DNA from: Lolium rigidum
Lineage: Eukaryota > Streptophyta > Magnoliopsida > Poales > Poaceae
Direction: 5' to 3'
Assembly: GCF_022539505.1 (NCBI RefSeq)
Contig: NC_061508.1
Span: forward strand, 343,307,484-343,371,483
Length of the DNA stretch: 64,000 bases
The notes under the pieces were generated by a model. It saw only the letters and a list, made by a program, of their open reading frames with translations, had not been told where the DNA came from and ran no database searches. Below are positions 11,945-24,377 of this stretch, piece by piece; positions within the stretch are counted from its first letter, which is position 1, and every line of letters starts with the position of its first letter. The position numbers and the translations under genes were made by a program.

Positions 11945-13394
11945 TGATGTCTATGCACGCTTCTATTCTTGTAGACAATGTTGGGCCTCCAAGTGCAGAG
12001 GATTGTAGAACAGCAACAAGTTTCTCTTAAGTGAATCAAGGTTTATCAAACTCAGGGAGGTAGAGGTCAAAGACATCCCTCTCAAGCAACCCTGCAATTA
12101 AGATACAAGAAATCTCTTGTGTCCCCAACACATCCAATACACTTATCAGGTGTATAGGTGCACTAGTTCGGCGAAGAGATAGTGAAATACAAGTAATATG
12201 GATGATTATAAGTGGTAATTGCAATCTGAAATAAAGATGGCAACAAGCAAACATGTAGCAGAACTGGTTGTAAACGTTGTTTCAATGCTTAGAAACAAGA
12301 CCTAGGGATCATACTTTCACTAGTGGACACTCTCAACTATGATATCATAATTGAATACAGAAATATCATCTCTTCAATATGCTACTCTGAACCACTCTCC
12401 GGTTGGATAACGAACACAAATTCACCGCGTAGGGCTGCAAAAACCCTCATTAAAGTCCGCGTTCCAAACCTAGGGACACCCCACTCTGTCACTTTGAGCA
12501 TCCAAAGATAGTACTAACAAACACCACAATTTCATAGAGACATCCAACTCAAATTATAACTCATGATAAGTATTTCTATAATATTTAGCCTAAGAGACAC
12601 ACACGGTGTACACAGTGTCACCTTCACACTGTGGGACAAGGTGTCTCTGGTGATCACAATAATAAAATCACTTGAGTAGCATATTAGATGAAGAGTAACA
12701 TCTACTTATTCAACTAGATTACAAAGCTTATGATCACATAAAGATCACACCATGGGAGAGAGAGATAAACCACATAGCTACCGGTAAAGACCTCAGCCTT
12801 GGGGGAGAACTACTCCCTCCTCATCATGGGAGTCAGCAACGGCGATGAAGATGGTGGTGGAGTCGATGGAGATGGCTTCGGGGGCAATTCCCAGTCCCGG
12901 TAGGGTGCCGAAACAGAGATTTATGTGCCCTGAAACTTCTCTTTGATGCCGGCGGAGCTACGGAATTTTTTGTGGATGGTGGCTGATTGATTTAGGGTTT
13001 TTGCGTCGGGTGGAAATATATAGGCGGAAGGGCGAGGTCGGTAGGCGCCCGAGGGGCCCACACCATGCCTAGGCGCGGCCAGTGGGTGGGCCGCACCTAG
13101 GGGTGGTGTGGCCACCTCCTGGCTCTTCTCCTACCCCCTTTGGACTCCCATCTTCGTGACAGTAAAATAGGAACTTCGGCTTTCGTTTCATCCAATTCCT
13201 AGAATATTTCCAGAATAACTTTTCTAAAATACAAAAAAAACAGCAGAAAACAGGAACTGGCACTGTGGCATCTTGTTAATAGGTTAGTTCCCGAAAATAC
13301 ATAAAAATACCACGAAGTGCAAACAAAACATATAGAAATTTGTGTAAAACAAGCATGGAGCATAAAAAATTATAGATACGTTTGCAACGTATCA
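11945..13394 (-). repeat. 5' LTR of element B
   Basis: TG..CA ends, 1450 bp, next to the primer site; see element B. Confidence 0.8.
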
Positions 13395-14790
13395 CATGCC
13401 CAAACTTCTAGGGTGCGCCACCTGACCTCTTTCGGCCGTCAATCATCCAAATCGCATGATCTTTTCGCCAACCGACGTATTTGGACCTAAAAATCACTAT
13501 ATACATGGCCCCGAAGAGTTCTCGTGAGGAGAACGCCGCATAAAGACAAAAACATGAAAAACGGATACTGTAGTAGAGAAGATTGGAGGGGGAACTTCAC
13601 CGGGATCACCACCGGAGGGATCTTCACCTTTTCCAACATCTTCATCATCATCACAATGATCAAGGGAGAGTACTCCACCTTTGTACTACAGATTTGTGGT
13701 AGTAGCTTGATCTATTTCACTGATGTTCTTCATAGTTCTTAGTGTTGTATGAGCCACCTCACATGATTATGGCCATATTTGTAATACCTATGTGGTGGAT
13801 CCTTATTCTATGATATTGTGCCATGAGATCTGATCGTATTATGTGTAAGATTGTATTGATAGATGCATATTATGTACCCTGTTCTCAAGTATTTGTTCTG
13901 ATCCAACATCTATGCAATAGCGTCTGTGGGGTGATGTGTGTATTAGATGGAGTAGCATGGTTTTAGTGATTGAATAGTGACAACAAATTCATGATCTGTT
14001 ATGGTTTTGCCTTTTCCTTTGCTACCTCTCTAGGAATAAAGTGAATACATGTGCTATGTTCGTCACATGACAAAAGTGATGACCTTGTTTGGTCGAGGTA
14101 GCATATTTGATATTCAAACATCGTGGCAAAGTACTTATGGATATACCTTGTTAATTCATAATACAAGATTGCATGGATTTTTCCCTTTCTTGTGGAGTAC
14201 AAGAGAGATGTGTTGCACCATCTCTATGTTAGGACGTGATGCCCATATAAATGTGTATCTTACTCATGTTATTGTTCTGCATCCTCATATCTCATTGATG
14301 AATTACTATTTGTCCACTACAACTTCAAAGAGAGAATAGTCAAGTGAACCCATGAACTCCGGTCCACTTTTCATCATAAGAAACACCTTTATCTTTCTTT
14401 TATCTCGTTTTCTATCTGCTGCGCTATTTTAATCCGAAAATACAAAATATTTACTTTTCTTATTTGCATCCAAACACCAAAAAACAATCAACCCATTTAC
14501 AGTGTTTTACTTAGTTACTTTATTTTATCTAGTTTTACTCGCTTCATTTTTACTTGTGTTTTATTTATTTACGCGGAACCTTGTGCTTGAAAACCACACG
14601 GTGGAGTTGGGGACACAAGTCTTTTATTTTACTTGCAGGATTGCTAGAAGAAGAGATAAGAGAATACTCTTTGCTCAGTTCCCCGAGAGTCGATTTAAAC
14701 CCTCGAGACACCCTTGTGGGGAAAATACTCCGCTGATACAACACTCTGCACTTGGAGTCCCAACGTATCAAGATATTTTTGGCGTTGTTG
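13395..14790 (+). mobile_element. LTR element A, right part of its LTR and start of the internal region
   Basis: Continues the LTR broken at 7443, with a TATA-like ctatata near 13497. The LTR ends cccaacgtatca at 14770. A decayed tRNA-Asp primer site follows (tggcgttgttg, 14780-14790), then LINE sequence resumes. So only one LTR plus about 20 bp of internal DNA remains. No matching target duplication is visible (gcgca on the left). Small ORFs here are not convincing. Confidence 0.7.
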
Positions 14791-15585
14791 TTAACCATCA
14801 TCGACACCTAAAACTGTATCAAATCGGCTGAGGCAACGTAATATCTTCCACCACTTGTGTGTTTCCAAACAATGGTGTCTCCTGAGTGTTCCAAAAGATG
14901 AATGGTTTGAATCTTGCTCAATAGAGCAAAGAATTCAGATATTTGGATGACCGAAATGCCTCCTCCCAAAGCAAGGTTCTTTATCCAGTATTCATCATTT
15001 AGAGCCTTATGAACCGAGAAGTTCTTTTGCTTAGATATGGCAAGAAGGGAGGGCGCTATGTCTCCTGGCTTCATCTCATCAAGCCAAGGTGCATGCCAAA
15101 TTTCGCAATCTTCCCATCTCCGACGGGAATGTTGATGGATACATAGAACAATTCCATGTCCTTGTCGTTGCATGGGTGCCCCAAGCCCACCCAAGCTTGC
15201 GCCAATTCTTCCCATCCATACCAAGGTCGTCTTAGCCACAAGGCCCTTGCAAATTTCTTAAGATCCAAAACACCAAACCCTCCCACTTAACCTTGCATTT
15301 TCCATTAGAAACCTTATCCAAGATAGCCAAAGGGAAAACACGCTCGAGCTTGAGCATAGCTTTCATGATGCTCAATGGACGAGATAATGCAGTCAAGGGA
15401 TATATTTCTTGGGAGGTTGTCATTGATTTGATGAGGGCCGTTCTACTAGCGGCGGTGATATATTTTCCTTGTCTAGTAGGAAGCTTCTTTGCCATATTCT
15501 CCACAATAAACTGGAAATTCACACCACGAAGACGGTGGACCGAGAGAGGTAAGCCTAAATAGTGCAATGTGCATGAATGTGGTGG
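14791..15585 (-). pseudogene. LINE ORF2 fragment, upstream half (split by element A)
   Basis: Minus-strand frames give YLGLPLSVHRLRG and AASRTALIKSMTTSQEIYPLTAL (15232-15567), then GGFGVLDLKKFARALWLRRPW and a segment ending TIVWKHTSGGRYYVASADLIQF (14808-15239). This is the stretch after the reverse transcriptase core leading into the zf-RVT domain of plant L1-type LINEs. Frameshifts separate the pieces. The RT active-site part is absent, and the C-terminal continuation is at 6661-7133. Confidence 0.8.
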
Positions 15586-16185
15586 GGCAGCTAGGGTTTA
15601 GGGTTTGGGACGCATGGGGCTAGCTTGTTCCAACCGCCCTCTCCCTTGGCTGGCCGGCCACTCCTCCCCCTTTTCCTATATAAGGCGGAGGCATTAGGTA
15701 GGAGCGAGCACACAATTCCCTTGGGGGAAAGGAGAGCCCCCTTCAGGTGCCTCTACTCCCCCTCTTTCTCTCCCGTTTTCTCTCCCGTGTGTGGTTCCTC
15801 GAAGATTTGTGCACATGGGGATTTGACTCCACCCTAGTGCGTCGTCATGATGCTGGTGTTCCGATCCAAGAGATCTACTTCCGCATTCTCGGCTGGATCA
15901 GAGAAGCGGGGGTCATTGTCAAGCATCGTATGTGTGTGAAAATATGAGGTGTTGGACTTGTGGTATTATCGTCGTACGAGGATCATCACGACCTTGAGGT
16001 CGGTGTCAAAGTACGAATACATCATCCATATTCTAGCGAAACGTTAACCGTTTTTGGTCGCTACCAAGGTATGTTACCAAACTATCCGTGTTAAAACATT
16101 AGCTCCTATATATATCTAGACAATCAGAGTATGTGAGTAGGATTTTTGTTTGGTTTTCTGCTACCAACCCCTTCATTAGCACATG
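15586..16185 (+). mobile_element. LTR fragment with promoter
   Basis: GC-rich segment with TATATAA at 15677-15683, followed by a sequence ending in ggttttctgctaccaaccccttca, similar in style to grass Copia LTR ends. No coding region and no second LTR. Family not certain. It is the insertion target of the 16191-24343 element. Confidence 0.4.
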
Positions 16186-16190
16186 CTACC

Positions 16191-17781
16191 TGATACGTCT
16201 CCGATGTATCGATAATTTCTTATGTTCCATGCCACATTATTGATGTTATCTACATGTTTTATGCACACTTTATGTCATATTCGTGCATTTTCTGGAACTA
16301 ACCTATTAACAAGATGCCGAAGTGCCGATTCTGTTTTCTCGCTGTTTTTGGTTTCAGAAATCCTAGTAAGGAAATATTCTCGGAATTGGACGAAATCAAA
16401 GCCCGGGGGCCTATTTTCTCACGAAGCTTCCGGAAGTCCGAAGGAGAGACGAAGAGGGGCCACGGAGGGGCCACACCATAGGGCGGCGCGGCCCCCTTGG
16501 CCGCGCCGGCCCGTAGTGTGGGGCCCCCGTGCCGCCTCTTGACCTGCCCTTCCGCCTATAAAAAGTCTCCGTGACGAAACCCCCGAGTACCGAGAACCAC
16601 GATACGGAAAACCTTCCAGAGACGCCGCCGCCGCCGATCCCATCTCGGGGGATCCAGGAGATCGCCTCCGGCACCCGGCGGGAGAGGGGAATCATCTCCC
16701 GGAGGACTCTACGCCGCCATGGTCGCCTCCGGTGTGATGTGTGAGTAGTCTACCCCTGGACTATGGGTCCATAGCAGTAGCTAGATGGTTGTCTTCTCCC
16801 CATTGTGCTATCATTGTCGGATCTTGTGAGCTGCCTAACATGATCAAGATCATCTATCTGTAATTCTATATGTTGCGTTTGTTGGGATCCGATGAATAGA
16901 GAATACTTGTTATGTTGATTATCAAAGTTATGCTATGTGTTGTTTATGATCTTGCATGCTTTCCGTTACTAGTAGATGCTCTGGCCAAGTAGATGCTTGT
17001 AACTCCAAGAGGGAGTACTTATGCTCGATAGTGGGTTCATGCCTGCATTGACACTAGGACGAGTGACGAAAGTTCTAAGGTTGTGTTGTCTCTGTTGCCA
17101 CTAGGGATAAAACATTGATGCTATGTCTAAGGATGTAGTTGTTGATTACATTACGCACCATACTTAATGCAATTGTCCGTTGCTTTGCAACTTAATACTG
17201 GAGGGGTTCGGATGATAACCTGAAGGTGGACTTTTTAGGCATAGATGCGGTTGGATGACGGTCTATGTACTTTGTCGTAATGCCCAATTAAATCTCACTA
17301 TACTCATCATGATATGTATGTGCATGGTCATGCTCTCTTTATTTGTCAATTGCCCAACTGTAATTTGTTCACCCAACATGCTGTTCGTCTTATGGGAGAG
17401 ACACCTCTAGTGAGCTGTGGACCCCGGTCCAATTCTCTTTACTGAAATACAATCTCCTGCAATACTTGTTCTACTGTTTTCTGCAAACAATCATCTTCCA
17501 CACAATACGGTTAATCCTTTGTTACAGCAAGCCGGTGAGATTGACAACCTCACTGTTTCGTTGGGGCAAAGTACTTTGGTTGTGTTGTGCGGGTTCCACG
17601 TTGGCGCCGGAATCCCTGGTGTTGCGCCGCACTACATCCCGCCGCCATCAACCTTCAACGTGCTTCTTGGCTCCTCCTGGTTCGATAAACCTTGGTTTCT
17701 TTCCGAGGGAAAACTTGCTGCTGTGCGCATCATACCTTCCTCTTGGGGTTGCCCAACGAACGTGTGAAATACACGCCATCA
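16191..17781 (+). repeat. 5' LTR (1591 bp)
   Basis: Near-identical to 22747-24343, differing mainly by scattered single-base indels and a few substitutions. Includes a cctataaaaag TATA-type box near 16555. Confidence 0.93.
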
Positions 17782-17792
17782 AGCTCTTTTTA

Positions 17793-17810
17793 CGGCGCCG
17801 TTGCCGGGGA
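17793..17810 (+). other. Primer binding site (tRNA-Asp)
   Basis: cggcgccgttgccgggga, 17 of 18 bases complementary to the tRNA-Asp 3' end, 11 bp after the LTR. Confidence 0.8.
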
Positions 17811-18035
17811 GATCAAGACACGCTGCAAGGGGAGTCTCCACTTCTCAATCTCTTTACTTTGTTTTTGTCTTGCTTAGTTTTATTTACTACTTTGTTTGCT
17901 GCACTAAATCAAAATACAAAAAAATTAGTTGCTAGTTTTACTTTATTTGCTATCTTGTTTGCTATATCTAAAACACAAAAAAATTAGTTTACTTGCATTT
18001 ACTTTATCTAGTTTGATTTATTTACTGTTGCTAAA

Positions 18036-19115
18036 ATGGCCAACGCTGAAAACACTAAGTTGTGTGACTTCACAACCACAAATAATAATGATTTCTTATG
18101 CACACCTATTGCTCCACCTGCTACTACATCAGAATTCTTTGAAATTAAACCTGCTTTCTTGAATCTTGTTATGCGAGAGCAATTTTACGGTGTTAGTTCT
18201 GATGATGCTGCTGCCCATCTTAATAATTTTGTTGAATTATGTGAAATGCAAAAATATAAAGATGTAGATGGTGATATTATTAAACTAAAATTGTTCCCTT
18301 TCTCATTAAGAGGAAGAGCTAAAGATTAGTTGCTATCTCTCGCCTAAGAATAGTATTGATTCATGGACTAAATGCAAGGATGCTTTTATTGGTAGATATT
18401 ATCCCCTGCTAAAATTATATCTTTGAGGAGTAGCATAATGAATTTTAAACAATTAGATACTGAACATGTTGCTCAAGCTTGGGAAAGAATGAAATCTTTG
18501 GTTAAAAATTGCCCAACCCATGGACTGACTACTTGGATGATCATCCAAACCTTCTATGCGGGACTAAATTTTTCTTCACGGAATTTATTGGATTCAGCTG
18601 CTGGAGGTACCTTTATGTCCATCACTCTTGGTGAAGCAACAAAGCTTCTTGATAATATGATGATCAACTACTCTGAATGGCACACGGAAAGAGCTCCACA
18701 AGGTAAGAAGGTAAATTCCGTCGAAGAAACCTCTTCCTTGAGTGATAAGATTGATGCTATTATGTCTATGCTTGTGAATGATAGGACTAATATTGATCCT
18801 AATAATGTTCCATTAGCTTCATTGGTTGCACAAGAAGAACATGTTGATGTAAACTTCATTAAAAATAATAATTTCAACAACAATGCTTACCGGAACAATT
18901 CTAGTAACAACTATAGGCCATATCCTTATAATAATGGCAACGGCTATGGTAATTCTTATGGGAATTCTTACAACAATAATAGGAGTTCACCCCTGGACTT
19001 GAAGCCATGCTTAAAGAATTTATTAGTACACAAACTGCTTTTAACAAATCCGTTGAAGAAAAGCTTGGGAAAATTGATATACTTGCTTCTAAAGTCGATA
19101 GTCTTGCTCAGCTGA
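18036..19115 (+). pseudogene. gag of the Sabrina-like element, broken
   Basis: Starts MANAENTKLCDFTTTNNN at 18036. The first frame stops at 18327-18329, where a tryptophan codon after GRAKD appears to be TAG. A shift then leads to the frame at 18423-19115, which holds the Athila/Tat-type gag core (EHVAQAWERMKSLVKNCPTHGL, IQTFYAGLNFSSRNLLDSAAGG, ATKLLDNM) and an Asn/Tyr-rich tail (NNGNGYGNSYGNSYNNNR). Further indels break the reading beyond about 19000. The structural protein is not made intact from this copy. Confidence 0.85.
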
Positions 19116-19436
19116 TGTTGATCTTTTGAAATCAAAAGTTTTGCCTAATGAGAATCATCATAATAAAATTACTACTACAGCAAATGCCATTCAAGTTAGA
19201 ATTAATGAGAATATAAGATTAATGGCTGAAGCTGCGTGCTAGGTGGGATAGAGAAGAAAATGAAAAACTAGCTAAAGAAAAGAATATAGCTAAAGTTTGG
19301 ACTATTACCACCACTAGTAATGCTAATGCTACACATGTTGCTGCACCTCCCACTAATACTAATAAAAGAATTGGTGTTAGCAATGTTTCCACTTCTAATG
19401 CAAAGCGCGAAAACTGCTGAAAGCTGCTAAAGCTGC

Positions 19437-20153
19437 TTGAAACTGCTCTGTGATAAAGTTGCTAAAATTTTTTCCAACATTGGGGATGATGATCCCATTG
19501 ATTTAGATTATAATGGTTTGAATTTTGATGATTGCCACATCTCTGAAGTTATAAAGTTCTTGCAAAAACTTGCTAAAAGTCCTAATGCTAGTGCTATAAA
19601 TTTGGCTTTCACGCAACATATTACAAATGCTCTTATAAAAGCTAGAGAAGAGAAACTAGAGCGCGAAGCCTCTATTCCTAAAAAGCTAGAGGATGGTTGG
19701 GAGCCCATCATTAAGATGAAGGTTAAAGATTTTGATTGTAATGCTTTATGTGATCTTGGTGCAAGTATCTCTGTTATGCCTAAGAAAATTTATAATATGC
19801 TTGACTTGCCACCGCTGAAAAATTGTTATTTGGATGTTAATCTTGCTGATCATTCTACAAAGAAACCTTTGGGTAAAGTTGATAATGTTCGCATTACCGT
19901 TAACAATAACCTTGTTCCCGTTGATTTTGTTGTCTTGGATATTGAATGCAATGCATCTTGTCCCATTATATTGGGAAGACCTTTTCTTCGAACTGTTGGT
20001 GCTATTATTGATATGAAGGAAGGTAATATAAAATATCAATTTCCTCTCAAGAAAGGTATGGAACACTCCCCTAGAAAGAGAATGAAGGTACCTTTTGATT
20101 CTATTATGAGAACAAATTATGATGTTGACACTTCGTCTCTTGATAATACTTGA
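19437..20153 (+). CDS. Retroviral-type aspartic protease ORF of the Sabrina-like element
   Basis: 238-residue frame. The protease motif CDLGASISVMPKKIY (around residues 105-120) is followed by a beta-rich region and the second conserved box CPIILGRPFLRTVGAIID, matching Athila-lineage gag-pol proteases. The upstream part belongs to the gag-pol linker, which is why the frame has no clear own start. It is followed by a stop and no polymerase. An active dimer would need the D-x-G triad, which reads DLG here. The same ORF is present in inverted form at 61248-61799. Confidence 0.75.
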   Translation: MKLLCDKVAKIFSNIGDDDPIDLDYNGLNFDDCHISEVIKFLQKLAKSPNASAINLAFTQHITNALIKAREEKLEREASIPKKLEDGWEPIIKMKVKDFDCNALCDLGASISVMPKKIYNMLDLPPLKNCYLDVNLADHSTKKPLGKVDNVRITVNNNLVPVDFVVLDIECNASCPIILGRPFLRTVGAIIDMKEGNIKYQFPLKKGMEHSPRKRMKVPFDSIMRTNYDVDTSSLDNT

Positions 20154-22746
20154 TACACACTTTCGCGCCTAGCTGAAAGGCGTTAAGAAAAGCGCTTATG
20201 GGAGACAACCCATGCTTTTACCTACAGTACTTTGTTTTTATTTTGTGTCTTGGAAGTTGTTTACTACTGTAGCAACCTCTCCTTATCTTAGTTTTGTGTT
20301 TTGTTGTGCCAAGTTAAGCCGTTGATAGAAAAGTAAGTACTAGATTTGGATTACTGCACAGTTCCAGATTTCTTTGCTGTCACGAATCTGGGTCCACCTC
20401 CCTGTAGGTAGCTCAGAAAATTAAGCCAATTTACGTGCATGATCCTCAGATATGTACGAAACTTTCATTCAATTTGAGCATTTTCATTTGAGCAAGTCTG
20501 GTGCCATTTTAAAATTCGTCAATACGAACTGTTCTGTTTTGACAGATTCTGCCTTTTATTTCGCATTGCCTCTTTTGCTATGTTGGATGAATTTCTTTGA
20601 TCCACTAATGTCAAGTAGCATTATGCAATGTCCAGAAGTGTTAAGAATGATTGTGTCACCTCTGAATATGTCAAATTTATATTGTGCACTAACCCTCTAA
20701 TGAGTTGTTTCGAGTTTGGTGTGAAGGAAGTTTTCAAGGATCAAGAGAGGAGTATGATGCAACATGATCAAGGAGAGTGAAAGCTCTAAGCTTGGGGATG
20801 CACCCGGTGGTTCATCCCTGCATATATCAAGAAGACTCAAGCGTCTAAGCTTGGGGATGCCCAAGGCATCCCCTTCTTCATCGACAACATTATCGGGTTC
20901 CTCCCTGAAACTATATTTTTATTCCATCACATCTTATGTGCTTTTTCTTGGAGCGTCGGTTTGTTTTTGTTTTGTTTTGTTTGAATAAAATGGATCCTAG
21001 CATTCACTTTATGGGAGAGAGACACGCTCCGCTGTAGCATATGGACAAGTATGTCCTTGGTTTCTACTCATAGTATTCATGGCGAAGTTTCTCCTTCGTT
21101 AAATTGTTATATGGTTGGAATTGGAAAATGATACATGTAGTAATTGCTATAAATGACTTGGGTAATGTGATACTTGGCAATTGTTGTGCTCATGATTAAG
21201 CTCTTGCATCATATGCTTTGCACCCATTAATGAAGAAATACATAGAGCATGCTAAAATTTGGTTTGCATATTTGGTTTCTCTAAGGTCTAGATAATTTCT
21301 AGTATTGAGTTTGAACAACAAGGAAGACGGTGTAGAGTCTTATAATGTTTTCAATATGTCTTTTATGTGAGTTTTGCTGCACCGGTTCATCCTTGTGTTT
21401 GTTTCAAATAAGCCTTGCTAGCCTAAACCTTGTATCGAGAGGGAATACTTCTCATGCATCCAAAATACTTGAGCCAACCACTATGCCATTTGTGTCCACC
21501 ATACCTACCTATACTACATGGTATTTTCCGCCATTCCAAAGTAAATTGCTTGAGTGCTACCTTTAAAATTCCATCATTCACCTTTGCAATATATAGCTCA
21601 TGGGACAAATAGCTTAAAAACTATTGTGGTATTGAATATGTAATTATGCACTTTATCTCTTATTAAGTTGCTTGTTGTGCGATAACCATGTTCACTCGGG
21701 GACGCCATCAACTTTTCATTGTTGAATTTCATGTGAGTTGCTATGCATGTTCGTCTTGTCTGAAGCAAGAGAGATCTACCACCATATGGTTAAGCATGCA
21801 TATGTTAGAGAAGAACATCGGGCCGCTAACTAAAGCCATGCTCCATGGTGGAAGTTTCAGTTTTGGACAACAATCCTCAAATCTCAAATGAGAAAATTAT
21901 TAATTGTTGGTATATGCTTATGCATAAAAGAGGAGTCCATTATCTGTTGTCTATGTTGTCCCGGTATGGATGTCTAAGTTGAAGAATAATCAATAGCGAG
22001 AAATCCAATGCGAGCTTTCTCCTTAGACCTTTGTACGAGCGGCATAGAGGTACCCCTTTGTGACACTTGGTAAAAACAATGCATTGTGATGACCCGGTAG
22101 TCCAAGCTAATTAGGACAAGGTGCGGGCACTATTAGTACACTATGCATGAGGCTTGCAACTTATAAGATATAATTTACATGATGCATATGCTTTATTACT
22201 ACCGTTGACAAAATTGTTTCATGTTTTCAAAATCAAAGCTCTAGCACAAATATAGCAATCGATGTTTTTCCTCTATGGAGGACCATTCTTTTACTTTCAA
22301 TGTTGAGTCGGTTCACCTATTTCTCTCCACCTCAAGAAGCAAACACTTGTGTGAACTGTGCATTGATTCCTACATACTTGCTTATTGCACTTATTATATT
22401 ACTCTATGTTGACAATATCCATGAGATATACATGTTACAAGTTGAAAGCAACCGCTGAAACTTAGTCTTCTTTTGTGTTGCTTCAATATCTCTACTTTGA
22501 ATTATTGCTTTATGAGTTAACTCTTATGCAAGACTTATTGATGCTTGTCTTGAAGTGCTATTCATGAAAAGTCTTTGCTATATGATTCACTTGTTTACTC
22601 ATGTCATATACATTGTTTCGATCGCTGCATTCACTGCATATGGTTTACAAATAGTATGATCAAGATTATGATGGCATGTCACTCCAGAAATTATCTGTGT
22701 TATCGTTTTACCTGCTCGGGACGAGCAGAACTAAGCTTGGGGATGC
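20154..22746. other. Non-coding 3' region of the Sabrina-like element
   Basis: About 2.6 kb with no recognisable domain, in the position where pol or env would be. It carries repeated aagcttggggatg boxes (about 20790, 20850, 22735). Part of it is matched in inverse orientation at 59733-61240. The last box acts as the polypurine tract next to the 3' LTR. Confidence 0.7.
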
Positions 22747-24343
22747 TGATACGTCTCCGACGTATCGATAATTTCTTATGTTCCATGCCACATTATTGAT
22801 GTTATCTACATGTTTTATGCACACTTTATGTCATATTCGTGCATTTTACGGAACTAACCTATTAACAAGATGCCGAAGTGCCGATTCTTTGTTTTCTGCT
22901 GTTTTTGGTTTCAGAAATCCTAGTAAGGAAATATTCTCGGAATTGGACGAAATCAAAGCCCGGGGGCCTATTTTCTCACGAAGCTTCCGGAAGTCCGAAG
23001 GAGAGACGAAGAGGGGCCACGGAGGGGCCACACCATAGGGCGGCGCGGCCCCCTTGGCCGCGCCGGCCCGTAGTGTGGGCCCCCGTGCCGCCTCTTGACC
23101 TGCCCTTCCGCCTATAAAAAGTCTCCGTGATGAAACCCCCGAGTACCGAGAACCACGATACGGAAAACCTTCCAGAGACGCCGCCGCCGCCGATCCCATC
23201 TCGGGGGATCCAGGAGATCGCCTCCGGCACCCTGGCGGAGAGGGGAATCATCTCCCGGAGGACTCTACGCCGCCATGGTCGCCTCCGGTGTGATGTGTGA
23301 GTAGTCTACCCCTGGACTATGGGTCCATAGCAGTAGCTAGATGGTTGTCTTCTCCCCATTGTGCTATAATTGTCGGATCTTGTGAGCTGCCTAACATGAT
23401 CAAGATAATCTATCTGTAATTCTATATGTTGCGTTTGTTGGGATCCGATGAATAGAGAATACTTGTTATGTTGATTATCAAAGTTATGCTATGTGTTGTT
23501 TATGATCTTGCATGCTTTCCGTTACTAGTAGATGCTCTGGCCAAGTAGATGCTTGTAACTCCAAGAGGGAGTACTTATGCTCGATAGTGGGTTCATGCCT
23601 GCATTGACACCTGGGACAGTGACAGAAAGTTCTAAGGTTGTGTTGTGCTTGTTGCCACTAGGGATAAAACATTGATGCTATGTCTAAGGATGTAGTTGTT
23701 GATTACATTACGCACCATACTTAATGCAATTGTCTGTTGCTTTGCAACTTAATACTGGAGGGGTTCGGATGATAACCTGAAGGTGGACTTTTTAGGCATA
23801 GATGCGGTTGGATGACGGTCTATGTACTTTGTCGTAATGCCCAATTAAATCTCACTATACTCATCATGATATGTATGTGCATGGTCATGCTCTCTTTATT
23901 TGTCAATTGCCCAAGCTGTAATTTGTTCACCCAACATGCTTGTTCGTCTTATGGGAGAGACACCTCTAGTGAACTGTGGACCCCGGTCCAATTCTCTTTA
24001 CTTGAAATACAATCTACTGCAATACTTGTTCTACTCGTTTTCTGCAAACAATCATCTTCCACACAATACGGTTAATCCTTTGTTACAGCAAGCCGGTGAG
24101 ATTGACAACCTCACCTGTTTCGTTGGGGCAAAGTACTTTGGTTGTGTTGTGCGGGTTCCACGTTGGCGCCGGAATCCCTGGTGTTGCGCCGCACTACATC
24201 CCGCCGCCATCAACCTTCAACGTGCTTCTTGGCTCCTCCTGGTTCGATAAACCTTGGTTTCTTTCTGAGGGAAAACTTGCTGCTGTGCGCATCATATCTT
24301 CCTCTTGGGGTTGCCCAACGAACGTGTGAAATACACGCCATCA
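22747..24343 (+). repeat. 3' LTR (1597 bp)
   Basis: Partner of 16191-17781; followed by the CTACC target duplication. Confidence 0.93.
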
Positions 24344-24377
24344 CTACCTATCACTTCCTCTTGAATCAATTCTATTC

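Larger units (their letters stand above)
7444..13394 (-). mobile_element. LTER-type element B: non-autonomous LTR retrotransposon, minus strand
   Basis: Two related direct LTRs (7444-8813, incomplete; 11945-13394, about 1450 bp) share long stretches such as ctacgcacgcttctatt and the box around gggagagagagata. On the minus strand the 5' LTR opens TGATACGTTGCAAACGTATC and ends ..CA, with a tRNA-Asp primer site next to it. The left LTR diverges after about 8813, so its start is lost. Only a short broken ORF (11084-11771) is present; no RT, RNase H or integrase. Flanking pentamers are CGCGC (7439-7443) and CATGC (13395-13399), which could be one target duplication changed by two CpG transitions. 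The element is inserted in the LTR of element A. Confidence 0.8.
16191..24343 (+). mobile_element. Complete non-autonomous Athila/Sabrina-like LTR retrotransposon
   Basis: 8153 bp with LTRs at 16191-17781 and 22747-24343, both starting TGATACGTCTCCGA and ending CGCCATCA. A perfect 5-bp target duplication CTACC flanks it (16186-16190, 24344-24348). A tRNA-Asp primer site follows the 5' LTR; a purine-rich tract (actaagcttggggatgc) precedes the 3' LTR. Internal coding is limited to a broken gag and a protease-like ORF; there is no RT, RNase H or integrase. About 2.6 kb of non-coding tail follows. Mobilisation would need enzymes from a related element. The family name is from memory of Triticeae repeats and is less sure than the structure. 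Confidence 0.93.
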
